This document shows, piece by piece, positions 1 through 6,635 of a stretch of 8,249 nt of DNA (positions are counted from its first letter, which is position 1; each line of letters starts with the position of its first letter). Location of the stretch: assembly GCA_036501345.1 (NCBI GenBank), contig DASYAN010000223.1:1-8249 (forward strand), given 5' to 3'. The DNA comes from DASYAN01 sp036501345. Its GTDB lineage: Bacteria > Chloroflexota > Ktedonobacteria > Ktedonobacterales > Ktedonobacteraceae. A program made the translations under genes and the position numbers. The notes beneath the pieces are model-generated. The model made no database searches and was not told the DNA's origin. It saw only the letters and a list, made by a program, of their open reading frames with translations.

Positions 1-1
1 C

Positions 2-328
2 GTTCCACATCTCAGTCACCGTTCAGATATCTATTTATTCCCCTATGCAGTGGATCAAGCGCAGTATATTTTTCTGGATGTGACGAGCGATGTTTACCCG
101 TATTACAGTTTTCATGACTATCTTCAGGCTGTGAAGAACACACTGTCTAGCGGTCAGTATGGCATCATCGCTGCACAAGATGGCTACTTGCTCCTAGGAC
201 GTGGGCTTCCATTGACTGACACTGTATCCTGTCCAACCAACGAACAAGACCCATATAACAACTCAGGACCAGTATTGTCTAGTCTGTTAGGGAATGTCTG
301 CTCTCAGCCATCCTCGACCGCTCTCTGA
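2..328 (+). CDS. DUF2079 family membrane protein, C-terminal fragment
   Basis: The left edge of the window cuts this gene, and the frame is open from base 2 to a TGA at 326-328, giving 108 residues. The visible part starts VPHLSHRSDIYLFPYAVDQA and continues with YIFLDV and, near the middle, DGYLLLGRGLP. I recognise this as the soluble C-terminal portion of DUF2079 proteins, which are large multi-pass membrane proteins of unknown function; the PHLS.R..IY.FP string is the most telling part. The last 35 residues are rich in Ser, Pro and Asn and look like a non-conserved tail. A GTG at 50 could be misread as a start, but the family signature lies before it, so the true start is outside the window. 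The gene converges on the aminotransferase gene and its base composition (about 52% G+C in a hand-counted sample) differs from that of the cluster. Confidence 0.8.
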   Translation, partial: VPHLSHRSDIYLFPYAVDQAQYIFLDVTSDVYPYYSFHDYLQAVKNTLSSGQYGIIAAQDGYLLLGRGLPLTDTVSCPTNEQDPYNNSGPVLSSLLGNVCSQPSSTAL

Positions 329-373
329 GAAAGGACTTGCGAGCATTGAGGTATAGCACGAAAAGGGATCAAA

Positions 374-425
374 GTTGGTTTCCATTTTGAGTCGTCCCAG
401 CGGGACAATTTCTCTGGAAACCGAC
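374..425. repeat. Nested inverted repeat between convergent genes, possible terminator
   Basis: The outer arms GTTGGTTTCCA (374-384) and TGGAAACCGAC (415-425) pair over 11 bp with one G-T position. Inside them lies a second perfect hairpin, GTCCC (394-398) and GGGAC (402-406), with a 3-nt AGC loop. The element sits in the 142-bp gap between the ends of two convergent genes, where a bidirectional terminator would be expected. There is no proper T-run after the plus-strand copy. On the minus strand the stem is followed by a moderately T-rich stretch (TTTGATCCCTTTT). Termination is therefore plausible but not proven; an interspersed repeat is the alternative. Confidence 0.5.
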
Positions 426-470
426 TATGTGGCTGTGTCAGAAGAGCAGGACTTTAGCCCTTGCTGAGTG

Positions 471-1628
471 TCACTTGAGGGCCTTTCTGATTCTTCTCAG
501 TACTTCATCCAAGTACTCGGTTTTTGGCGTAAGCATACGCACTGCACTATCAGAAAAGCCCGACTCATTAGCTAAGGATACACTATAATCATTCAAACTA
601 GTTGTTTTAATTCCTTCTCTTGCTAATTTCTGGTAAAATTGATTGTCATTAGAAATAATCACTTGGATAGGTGTGCGTAAGTCCGTCACACCTATATGCA
701 AGCCAAATTGCTTCAACTCTTTCATAAGTTTTTCATTGACTTTGACATTGTATGAGGCTACTCTCCTAGCATGTTTTTGTGCCAATGTCTCACCTTGAGA
801 GCGTTTAAACAACTGTTGATAGATAAACTCTGCTTCATTATGAAGTCCAAAGACAAGCCTCTGCCCCTCTAAAAACTTTTCTTCTATTAACACTTGAGAA
901 AGAATTGCATATCCAGTTCTCAAACCAGGTAGACCCTGAGTCTTAGACAATGACCCAATGACAATTCCTCCCTTGATAAGAGTATACTGAATTGCATCTT
1001 TAAATTCTGCTCCCAAAATTTCTCCAAATGCCAAATCTACTAGTGGCATACCCTCACATTCAATAACATGATCTATGATATTGCGCAGTATTTCTGGATT
1101 AGCAACTCCAAAGGGATTATTAGGGTAATCTATATAAACGATCCTTCGGTATAGTCCGCTCTTATCCATTTTCAAAACTTCTTGAAGAGAAGCCAAGGGA
1201 TCTTTTAGAAATGTCGGTAAGGGTGTATATAAAATCTTATGCCTTTTCGCCCACTGCACAACATTAGGAAATGAGTAAGTAGAAACGAGAACTTCATGAT
1301 AATTAAGGTGAGACAAAAATCGCATCATTTCATCTCCCGCTCCATAGCTCCCATTATCTATGAATAACACAGCATCTGTGGAAACTTCCTGCAAACCTAT
1401 ACCTTCAATTAGTATCTGGCATGTCTCGCGATGAAGAGGATCAATAGGATATATGCAAAGACTAGAAAATGCATCTCGATTTTCTAGTAAATCTCGTAAT
1501 TCGTGTGCAAAACCAATAGGGCTCATTGCCAAGCCCAAGTCAATTTCAGCTCCATTTCTTCCATCATAAATTTCAAGATATTTTGTAACGTATCCTGTTG
1601 CTATATGTCCAATTTGTCTCTTATCCAA
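471..1628 (-). CDS. Class I/II (fold-type I) PLP-dependent aminotransferase, HisC-like
   Basis: This 385-residue protein has the length and motif order of fold-type I aminotransferases close to histidinol-phosphate/aromatic aminotransferases. YPNNPFG (168-174) is the usual YPNNPTG substrate and cofactor loop, VDLAFGE (197-203) supplies the Asp that pairs with the PLP ring nitrogen, and SLSKTQGLPGLRTGY (226-240) holds the Schiff-base lysine K229 and the phosphate-contacting R237. VRMLTP (363-368) holds the expected carboxylate-binding arginine. The start is TTG at 1628, chosen because GGAG lies 7 nt upstream; the first in-frame ATG falls inside conserved sequence. The nearby ATG 14 nt upstream is out of frame and runs into a stop. 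A 10-bp palindrome, TAATGCATTA, lies at 1650-1659. Since tyrA lies 97 bp upstream on the same strand, transamination of 4-hydroxyphenylpyruvate or phenylpyruvate is the likely role; the exact substrate cannot be read from sequence. The gene is AT-rich (33% G+C in one 60-bp sample). Confidence 0.92.
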   Translation of the reverse strand: MDKRQIGHIATGYVTKYLEIYDGRNGAEIDLGLAMSPIGFAHELRDLLENRDAFSSLCIYPIDPLHRETCQILIEGIGLQEVSTDAVLFIDNGSYGAGDEMMRFLSHLNYHEVLVSTYSFPNVVQWAKRHKILYTPLPTFLKDPLASLQEVLKMDKSGLYRRIVYIDYPNNPFGVANPEILRNIIDHVIECEGMPLVDLAFGEILGAEFKDAIQYTLIKGGIVIGSLSKTQGLPGLRTGYAILSQVLIEEKFLEGQRLVFGLHNEAEFIYQQLFKRSQGETLAQKHARRVASYNVKVNEKLMKELKQFGLHIGVTDLRTPIQVIISNDNQFYQKLAREGIKTTSLNDYSVSLANESGFSDSAVRMLTPKTEYLDEVLRRIRKALK

Positions 1629-1725
1629 GCTCTTTCTCCATTAAGCAACTAATGCATTAAGAACTATTCAGAAATTGAAAATACTACTTGCTAAAACTCT
1701 GCTATACTTATCTGCAAAAACCTTG

Positions 1726-2610
1726 TTAGGGAGTTTGTAGAAAATTGTTTTCATACCATTGATCGCGGATATTTTTATTCTTCTCAAAAAATTCTACTAG
1801 GTTCTCTTCATCCCTAGCTTCTACTAATTCACGGATATCTCTAAGCTTCTTCTCCAGTTCGCTCAGCGCTAAAAGTATCTTTTCACGATTTACGCAAACG
1901 ATATCCTTATGTAATTGGGGATTACCACTAGCTAGTCTTGTTGTATCCCGAAACCCCCCTGCCGCCAATTTACTAGAGATATCCCATAGCGGATTCTCAG
2001 CGACAGTCTCTAACAGTGTATTGGCAACCAGCAACGGCAGATGAGAAACTGAAGCAACCGCCATATCGTGAGTCTCAGAATCTAATAGTATTGTTTCTGC
2101 GCCAATTAAGGCAATAATATTTTCAAGAATACCATATTCTGTCATAGAGATATTATCATTGCGGATTAGCACCCATGGGCGTCCCTCGAAAAGACTTGAA
2201 TCGGCACTATCTACTCCTTGTGTTTCTTTACCAGCCATAGGATGCCCGGCAATAAAAGTCACATTTTTACCGAAAAGTTCCTTCCCTACTTCATTGACAA
2301 TTCCTGATTTTACGCTTGCAACGTCAGTCACAATAGTCCCAGGAGACAAGAATGGCAGAAGATTTTTTATAGTTTGAGCTGTCTGAGCGATAGGGGCTGC
2401 AATAAAAATGAGATTTGCTTGCGATCCAATGTCTTCTAACTCTTGTACATAAAAATCAATTGCACCAATTTCCAGTGCTCTTTTTACTACAGCAGGATCA
2501 AGGTCAAATCCATAGACACTAAATTGTGTCTTAGCCTTTAATGCTAAGCCTATAGAGCCACCTATTAAGCCTAGTCCAATGATCCCAACACTTGTTGGTT
2601 TAAAAACCAT
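1726..2610 (-). CDS. tyrA: Prephenate dehydrogenase (TyrA)
   Basis: The enzyme oxidatively decarboxylates prephenate to 4-hydroxyphenylpyruvate, the precursor of tyrosine, in the cytoplasm. The 294-residue protein begins with a Rossmann fold: GLGLIGGSIG (12-21) is the dinucleotide-binding loop, and the acidic residues in GFDLD (34-38) suggest NAD rather than NADP. Family motifs follow in order: ASVKS (98-102), GHPMAGKETQG (122-132) with the active-site histidine H123, SHLP (189-192) with H190, and RDTTR (221-225) with a substrate-binding arginine. The helical dimerisation domain ends the protein. There is no fused chorismate mutase and no C-terminal ACT domain, so tyrosine feedback through an ACT domain is not expected. 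The ATG at 2610 follows AAAGGAAA at good spacing. A promoter at 2753-2781 and a leader of about 135 nt precede it, so tyrA and the downstream aminotransferase could be expressed apart from pheA. Confidence 0.94.
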   Translation of the reverse strand: MVFKPTSVGIIGLGLIGGSIGLALKAKTQFSVYGFDLDPAVVKRALEIGAIDFYVQELEDIGSQANLIFIAAPIAQTAQTIKNLLPFLSPGTIVTDVASVKSGIVNEVGKELFGKNVTFIAGHPMAGKETQGVDSADSSLFEGRPWVLIRNDNISMTEYGILENIIALIGAETILLDSETHDMAVASVSHLPLLVANTLLETVAENPLWDISSKLAAGGFRDTTRLASGNPQLHKDIVCVNREKILLALSELEKKLRDIRELVEARDEENLVEFFEKNKNIRDQWYENNFLQTP

Positions 2611-2640
2611 CGAGAGTATTTCCTTTGCTATGTCTAAGAT

Positions 2641-2736
2641 CTATTTTTGAGGGCATTTGCTAACCCTGAAAAAGAGAGCAAATGCATTTACTTGCCCCTC
2701 AGCCAAACGAAAAATGCACCCAAATATACATGTCAT
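2641..2736 (-). promoter_or_regulatory. tyrA leader: hairpin and candidate 31-codon leader ORF
   Basis: The tyrA transcript leader contains a perfect 9-bp inverted repeat, GCATTTGCT (2653-2661 on the plus strand) and AGCAAATGC (2677-2685), with a 15-nt loop; GAGG/CCTC can extend it across an asymmetric internal loop. An ORF overlaps the hairpin: ATG at 2736, with AAGG 6 nt upstream, to a TAG at 2641. It encodes 31 residues, five of them Phe, with the run ALFFRVSK placing Phe-Phe codons in the hairpin loop. This layout recalls amino acid-responsive leader peptides. Arguments against it: the hairpin has no following U-run, the frame is also open upstream without a start, TTT codons are common in AT-rich DNA, and the ribosome-binding site would sit almost at the RNA 5' end. 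The hairpin is solid; a translated leader is speculative. Confidence 0.35.
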
Positions 2737-2752
2737 ATGAAACCTTAGAATA

Positions 2753-2781
2753 ACTATAGCCGAGAAAAGGGCTCTTTGCAA
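2753..2781 (-). promoter_or_regulatory. Predicted sigma-70-type promoter for tyrA
   Basis: On the minus strand a TTGCAA -35 box (2776-2781) and a TATAGT -10 box (2753-2758) are separated by exactly 17 bp. The start of transcription would be near 2746, about 135 nt before the tyrA ATG. It lies in the largest gap of the cluster, between the OSBS-like gene and tyrA, which fits an internal promoter. Confidence 0.55.
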
Positions 2782-2864
2782 GGTTAACAAGAGGATATCT
2801 AGGGGGCAAGTTGAAAGACAGAGGATTTCTTCGAGCCGTGGTGAGGCAAAGGAAACAGCCTTGT

Positions 2865-3995
2865 CTACACCAAAGTATTATTAACAGTACACTCGCAGAA
2901 CTTTTCTACAGTATACTGTTGTATTTTTTCCTCATTTATCCGAAAGCCCAATCCTTCGAGATCTGGCACTTCTATCCACCCTTTTTCATCAATCAAAAAG
3001 CCACCATCCACAATATCATCTACAAAATAAAAATGGGCAGGTGACATATCAGCAGCATACACAAAGCCAGACAATGAAGATAATGCAATATTAAATGCTT
3101 TGCCTAATCCTGTTTCCATCATTCCTCCGCACCACACACCGACATTGCTTGCTTGACAGATATCATGTATCCTTTGACTCTCCAGTAACCCTCCAACTCT
3201 GCCAGGTTTAATATTTATAACCTTGCATGCTCCCAAAGAGATTGCTTTTCGAGCATCTTCTACCGAGAGGATACTCTCATCAAGACAAATAGGCGTATCT
3301 ATCGCTTTTTGCAGAACAGCATGATCTATAATATCATCAGCAGCAAGCGGTTGCTCAATCATTGTTAAATGATAATTATCAAATTTTTTGAGCATTTTCA
3401 TATCTTGTAAAGTATACGACGAATTTGCATCGACCATCAGAGGTGTTGTAGGATAAACACGCCGCACTGCGTCAAGAACATTTATATCCCAGCCAGGCTG
3501 TATTTTGATTTTTATTCTTTGAAACCCTTGGAATAAGCGAAGGCTAATTTCTTCAATTAGCTCATCTATCGAAGCTTTGATGCCAATACTCTCACCAACA
3601 GCGATTTTTTTTCTAGATCCCCCAAGTAAAGTACTCAAAGATTTTCCCTCGATAAGGGAAAAGATCATCCATAAAGCTGTTTCCAAACCAGCTTTTGCTA
3701 TATGATGTCCCTTGATATGCCGAATTTTTTCCATAGCATCCATAATAGATTCGATACGCGGCCCTAGAAGAAAAGGAGCAAGGTAGTTTTTTATAGCTAA
3801 CATACATGTATCTACTGTTTCAGCGTTATATACTGGCAACGAAAGCGCAGCTGCTTCGCCCCATCCTTTTACCCCATCATCAGTTTCAACTTCCACAACC
3901 ACCGTTGGTTTCCTATCAATAGTGCCAAAGCTTGTAACATATGATGAGTACATAGGAATTTCCAATTTGTAAGCTGCTATCTTAGCAATTCTCAT
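2865..3995 (-). CDS. menC: o-Succinylbenzoate synthase / N-succinylamino acid racemase family enzyme (enolase superfamily)
   Basis: The 376-residue protein is a complete muconate-lactonising-type enolase superfamily member. The catalytic set is present: KIK (162-164) of the KxK motif, the metal ligands D189 (VDANSSY), E214 (EQPL) and D239 (CLDES), and the second catalytic lysine K263 in NIKPGRVGG. CGGMMETGLG (289-298) is typical of the OSBS/NSAR group that includes MenC of menaquinone synthesis and N-acylamino acid racemases. These activities often coexist in one protein and cannot be told apart from motifs. The ATG at 3995 follows GGGGAAG, which lies inside the end of the ligase gene; the gap to that gene is 3 bp, implying coupled translation. 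No menB, menD, menE or menF is visible, so a menaquinone role has no support from context. Acting on an N-acyl amino acid or dipeptide made by the neighbouring ligase is the contextual alternative. The symbol follows family convention only. A 60-bp sample was just 22% G+C. Confidence 0.87.
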   Translation of the reverse strand: MRIAKIAAYKLEIPMYSSYVTSFGTIDRKPTVVVEVETDDGVKGWGEAAALSLPVYNAETVDTCMLAIKNYLAPFLLGPRIESIMDAMEKIRHIKGHHIAKAGLETALWMIFSLIEGKSLSTLLGGSRKKIAVGESIGIKASIDELIEEISLRLFQGFQRIKIKIQPGWDINVLDAVRRVYPTTPLMVDANSSYTLQDMKMLKKFDNYHLTMIEQPLAADDIIDHAVLQKAIDTPICLDESILSVEDARKAISLGACKVINIKPGRVGGLLESQRIHDICQASNVGVWCGGMMETGLGKAFNIALSSLSGFVYAADMSPAHFYFVDDIVDGGFLIDEKGWIEVPDLEGLGFRINEEKIQQYTVEKFCECTVNNTLV

Positions 3996-3998
3996 ACC

Positions 3999-5582
3999 CT
4001 ACTTCCCCATATTTGCGTATAGTAAACTAAGCATAGCGTTATTCATGCTTTGAGACTGTACGTATCTATTCTGAATAAATTCAATAGCCTCTTCAGCAGG
4101 AGCTTTTTGACTTTCCAATATTTGTTCGATTGCCTCACCCACTAAATTTCGCTCATCCTCTTCTAGACCCTCCTTTGCGATAGACCAGATATCTTTCGCT
4201 AGAGTGATGACTTTTACTTGGCGTAAAACGGTCTTAAAGCCTTGTATTCGATTGTTAGTCATAGAAGGTAAATGGTATGCAAAATCATACCATGTTAATG
4301 GTATACTGTCCATGTATGCGAGTACTTCTTTGAAGCGACGTACCAGTGCTGTTTGCAAAACGAAGGGAATACAGAAACGCTCCCATGTGGGCATATGTGC
4401 TGTAGGGATTGCTGTTGCTGCAACACGTCCTTCTGCACAAATGAATCCCCCGTCATGAATACCTCCCTGTAACAGCAGCTTTTGGAATTCATCTTCGTTT
4501 CTCTCCGCAATAGTGTTAGCAAATAATCTTGCGTCGATTGTATCAGCTAAAGGTAACTTGATACGAAGCCTACTACCGAATTGAGGAAAATAGAGAAAAT
4601 CAAACCCATTAAAGATGTGTCCTACACTGGGAACAATCTTTTTTTCTTCTCCTGTTTCGATATCAACAACACGAATAGACTCAGCAGTAAGATAATCTAA
4701 GACAGTAAAGTCCTCATGATCATCTGGCTGAACAACGGCCATAAACCTCGTTTTATAGTGTTGGCTAGCAATATCATCATGCTCCACAAGTGGGATTACT
4801 ACCGGACGTTGGTGCATAAGTACAAAATGATAATAATCAACAAGCTGTCTTGGTCTATCTGGAATATTCTTTATTAAGTCTCTATCGGCCTTGTATCTGC
4901 TAGTAGATAGCATACCAGAATTTCCCCATATCTCCAGCCGATAATCCCTTTTTTCTTGAATGAGCCCATTCGCCACAGGGGAATTGGCAGTCAATAAATT
5001 AAATAACCATCCTGTAGCTTGAAGGACTGCAATTTGCTGGGATGCATTGCTTACTGTTAAAGAATTCCATGGCTGTATAGATGCAGCGAGTGCCCCTAAA
5101 CTATGCTTCCATGCACGGCCTGATTGACTAGCTGTTAGATATATCTTCTGCAGCACCGATGGATGAATACTTGATTGTGCTCTGTAGCGCCCACGTAGTA
5201 GTTCATAAATAGGACGATCTACCACATGCAGGTAAGCAGCAGCATCATTTTCTAACGGATGATATGACAGCGAAAGAAGTGCGCCGTTTCTCTCTCTTGT
5301 TAACGTTTCCTGAAGGATATCTATCGCAGCTTTTAGAGATGCGATAAGACTCGTAAGACTGTCATGTACACCAGCGCCGATCTCGACGAGGTGAGTTGCA
5401 CAATCATGCCCTATAATAACCGGATCTTCATCACGAAGTATTCGTTTGTTGACGCCATCCTGAACAATCTCTTGTATTATTGGATCTACAGGAAGGAGAC
5501 CGCCAGATTGTCGATTTACAGCTAAGAGTTCTACTTCACCACCGTAGGTTACACGAGGTTTAAAACTTTGATCTTCCGCCAT
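3999..5582 (-). CDS. Glutamate-cysteine ligase (GCS2)-like carboxylate-amine ligase
   Basis: This 527-residue cytoplasmic protein resembles the GCS2 family (plant-type glutamate-cysteine ligase, EgtA, YbdK), enzymes with a glutamine-synthetase-like fold that form amide bonds using ATP. Evidence is motif-level: GGEVELLAVN (14-23), with acidic residues where the family binds Mg-ATP; HLVEIGAG (64-71); SYHPL (106-110); ASIQPWNSLTVSNAS (167-181), matching the family's central beta strand; NLLTANSPVANG (195-206), very close to the family's ANSP..G; and RLEIWG (215-220). The C-terminal 190 residues are not recognisable to me and the protein is longer than YbdK. The usual HVH element is replaced by SIQ, nearer to EgtA and plant-type enzymes. 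ATG 5582 follows GAAGGT. The downstream OSBS/racemase gene starts 3 bp after the stop, so the two products probably act in sequence. No glutathione synthetase gene is present, so the acceptor amine may not be cysteine. The substrate is unknown. Confidence 0.7.
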   Translation of the reverse strand: MAEDQSFKPRVTYGGEVELLAVNRQSGGLLPVDPIIQEIVQDGVNKRILRDEDPVIIGHDCATHLVEIGAGVHDSLTSLIASLKAAIDILQETLTRERNGALLSLSYHPLENDAAAYLHVVDRPIYELLRGRYRAQSSIHPSVLQKIYLTASQSGRAWKHSLGALAASIQPWNSLTVSNASQQIAVLQATGWLFNLLTANSPVANGLIQEKRDYRLEIWGNSGMLSTSRYKADRDLIKNIPDRPRQLVDYYHFVLMHQRPVVIPLVEHDDIASQHYKTRFMAVVQPDDHEDFTVLDYLTAESIRVVDIETGEEKKIVPSVGHIFNGFDFLYFPQFGSRLRIKLPLADTIDARLFANTIAERNEDEFQKLLLQGGIHDGGFICAEGRVAATAIPTAHMPTWERFCIPFVLQTALVRRFKEVLAYMDSIPLTWYDFAYHLPSMTNNRIQGFKTVLRQVKVITLAKDIWSIAKEGLEEDERNLVGEAIEQILESQKAPAEEAIEFIQNRYVQSQSMNNAMLSLLYANMGK

Positions 5583-5682
5583 TATTTACCTTCAAAGATT
5601 GAAAAACATTTTCTCCAATAATTTGATGCCTAGCACCGTGCCAGTCTCCTACTAGATGAGCTAAGTACCTAACCCCTTTACA
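5560..5682 (-). pseudogene. Open frame in the pheA-ligase gap, possible remnant of a metal-dependent hydrolase
   Basis: The 95-bp gap between pheA and the ligase gene lies within a same-strand open frame ending with TAA at 5560-5562 that contains YLAHLVGDWHGARH followed by GENVF and LKV. The GD.H...H pattern resembles the metal-binding segment of S1/P1-type nucleases and zinc-dependent phospholipases (for example GDIHQPLH, then GGND..V). The frame has no usable start codon, overlaps the pheA end and the ligase start, and covers only about 40 codons. It could therefore be a remnant left at a recombination junction, or chance. No convincing promoter was found in this gap; the ligase ribosome-binding site GAAGGT lies in it. 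Confidence 0.2.
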
Positions 5683-6565
5683 AGCTTCTGCTGAATGAAC
5701 CCAGAACCTTACAAAATGTCGTATGGGTAGCTAAGTCTGCTAGAGCACTGCGTACTGCTGGATCTTCACGATGGCCTTCCAAGTCGAGATAAAAGACATA
5801 TTCCCAAGCCCGTTGACGTGATGGGCGTGATTCAAGCTTGATGAGGTTTATTTGTTTAGCAGCCAGTATTCCTAAACATTTATAGAGAGAACCTGGTTGG
5901 TGCGATGTTGCCATGACAAGCATCGTTTTTGCTTGTCCTTCGCGTCGAAGTGCTGGTTCACGCCCAAGGGCGATAAAACGCGTATAGTTGTCCTTAACCG
6001 TTTGAATATCGTGAGATAGAACATCTAACTGATAAAGTTGGGCTGCTGCTGCACTAGCAATTGCCGCCACGCCTTCCAGATGTTCATCTCGAACCATCTT
6101 TGCGCTACCCGCTGTGTCATAGGTTGCAACAGTTTCTACTCCCAATTCACGAAGGAACCCTTCGCTCTGTGCCAATGCTTGAGGATGTGAAATAACACGT
6201 TTAATATCACTCAACTGCTGCCCGGGTAGACTGAGTAAGCATTGATTGACGCGGTGGCTGATTTCACCGATTACAAACAGATCATGTTGACGTAACAGAT
6301 CATAGACATCATTAATACTGCCCGCCTGCGAATTTTCCACTGGAACGAGACCATAGTTTACTTCAGCAGATGCAACGGCATAAAAAACATCCGCGAAGGT
6401 GCGATACGGAACAGGCTCAGGTTTGAATTGTCCTTCCTGCTCAAAATATAAGCGTGTTGCCTCATCTCCAAATGCTCCTGGCTCCCCCTGGAACCCTACT
6501 GTTATTGTCTGGAGCGAGTGGCTAATACTGTCGGCTTGTACTTGTATTTGTTCGATAGATGACAT
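5678..6565 (-). CDS. pheA: Prephenate dehydratase with C-terminal ACT domain (PheA)
   Basis: The enzyme converts prephenate to phenylpyruvate, the keto-acid precursor of phenylalanine. With the start used here it has 295 residues. The catalytic domain shows GFQGEPGAFGDEA (24-36), VPVENSQAGSI (74-84), HPQALAQ (127-133) and DNYTRF (192-197); the Thr of the TRF motif is essential in characterised enzymes. The ACT domain (about 213-295) shows GSLYKCLG (225-232), matching the GALV region, and ESRPSR (245-250), the phenylalanine-binding signature. Allosteric inhibition by Phe is therefore expected. There is no chorismate mutase domain. ATG 6565 was chosen because GAGGAG lies 9 nt upstream; a TTG at 6619 would add 18 residues, but it lies upstream of the predicted promoter -10 box. 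The gene is the first of the five-gene series, has its own promoter and is richer in G+C (48% in one sample) than the genes after it. Confidence 0.96.
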   Translation of the reverse strand: MSSIEQIQVQADSISHSLQTITVGFQGEPGAFGDEATRLYFEQEGQFKPEPVPYRTFADVFYAVASAEVNYGLVPVENSQAGSINDVYDLLRQHDLFVIGEISHRVNQCLLSLPGQQLSDIKRVISHPQALAQSEGFLRELGVETVATYDTAGSAKMVRDEHLEGVAAIASAAAAQLYQLDVLSHDIQTVKDNYTRFIALGREPALRREGQAKTMLVMATSHQPGSLYKCLGILAAKQINLIKLESRPSRQRAWEYVFYLDLEGHREDPAVRSALADLATHTTFCKVLGSFSRSL

Positions 6566-6600
6566 TAAAATTTTCTCCTCAACATTAAAAACATGTACCG

Positions 6601-6629
6601 ATTGTGCCAGCTTGTCCAAATATTGTCAA
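6601..6629 (-). promoter_or_regulatory. Predicted pheA promoter
   Basis: A perfect TTGACA -35 box (6624-6629, minus strand) is followed after 17 bp by CACAAT (6601-6606), which matches four of six -10 positions. Transcription would start near 6594, about 30 nt before the pheA ATG, and would feed the ligase and the OSBS-like gene. CTTGT and ACAAG (6611-6615 and 6629-6633) form a 5-bp dyad around the -35 box that could be an operator, though this is weak. It lies directly downstream of a terminator for the protease locus, which fits a new transcription unit. Confidence 0.6.
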
Positions 6630-6635
6630 CAAGCG

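Noticed and set aside
50..328. Complete 92-residue gene starting at GTG 50
   Set aside because: The DUF2079 signature begins upstream of this codon and the frame is open to the window edge, so this is an internal valine codon of a truncated gene.
2611..2746. T-box or known riboswitch in the tyrA leader
   Set aside because: The T-box sequence AGGGTGG and a downstream terminator with a U-run are absent, and no known aptamer core was recognised.
2737..2875. Continuous open frame from the end of the OSBS-like gene into the tyrA leader ORF
   Set aside because: It has no ATG before 2736, only late TTG codons, and its composition is not protein-like. I treat it as a chance open frame.
2811..3044. 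77-residue plus-strand open frame over the end of the OSBS-like gene
   Set aside because: It lies mostly antisense to conserved coding sequence and has no motif.
5592..5609. Five-codon ORF (MFFNL) before the ligase gene
   Set aside because: It is preceded by GGAG, but it is too short to separate from chance and no stem-loop accompanies it.
6566..6619. TTG start at 6619 adding 18 residues to PheA
   Set aside because: The ATG at 6565 has a GAGGAG ribosome-binding site, and the extension would begin upstream of the predicted promoter -10 box.
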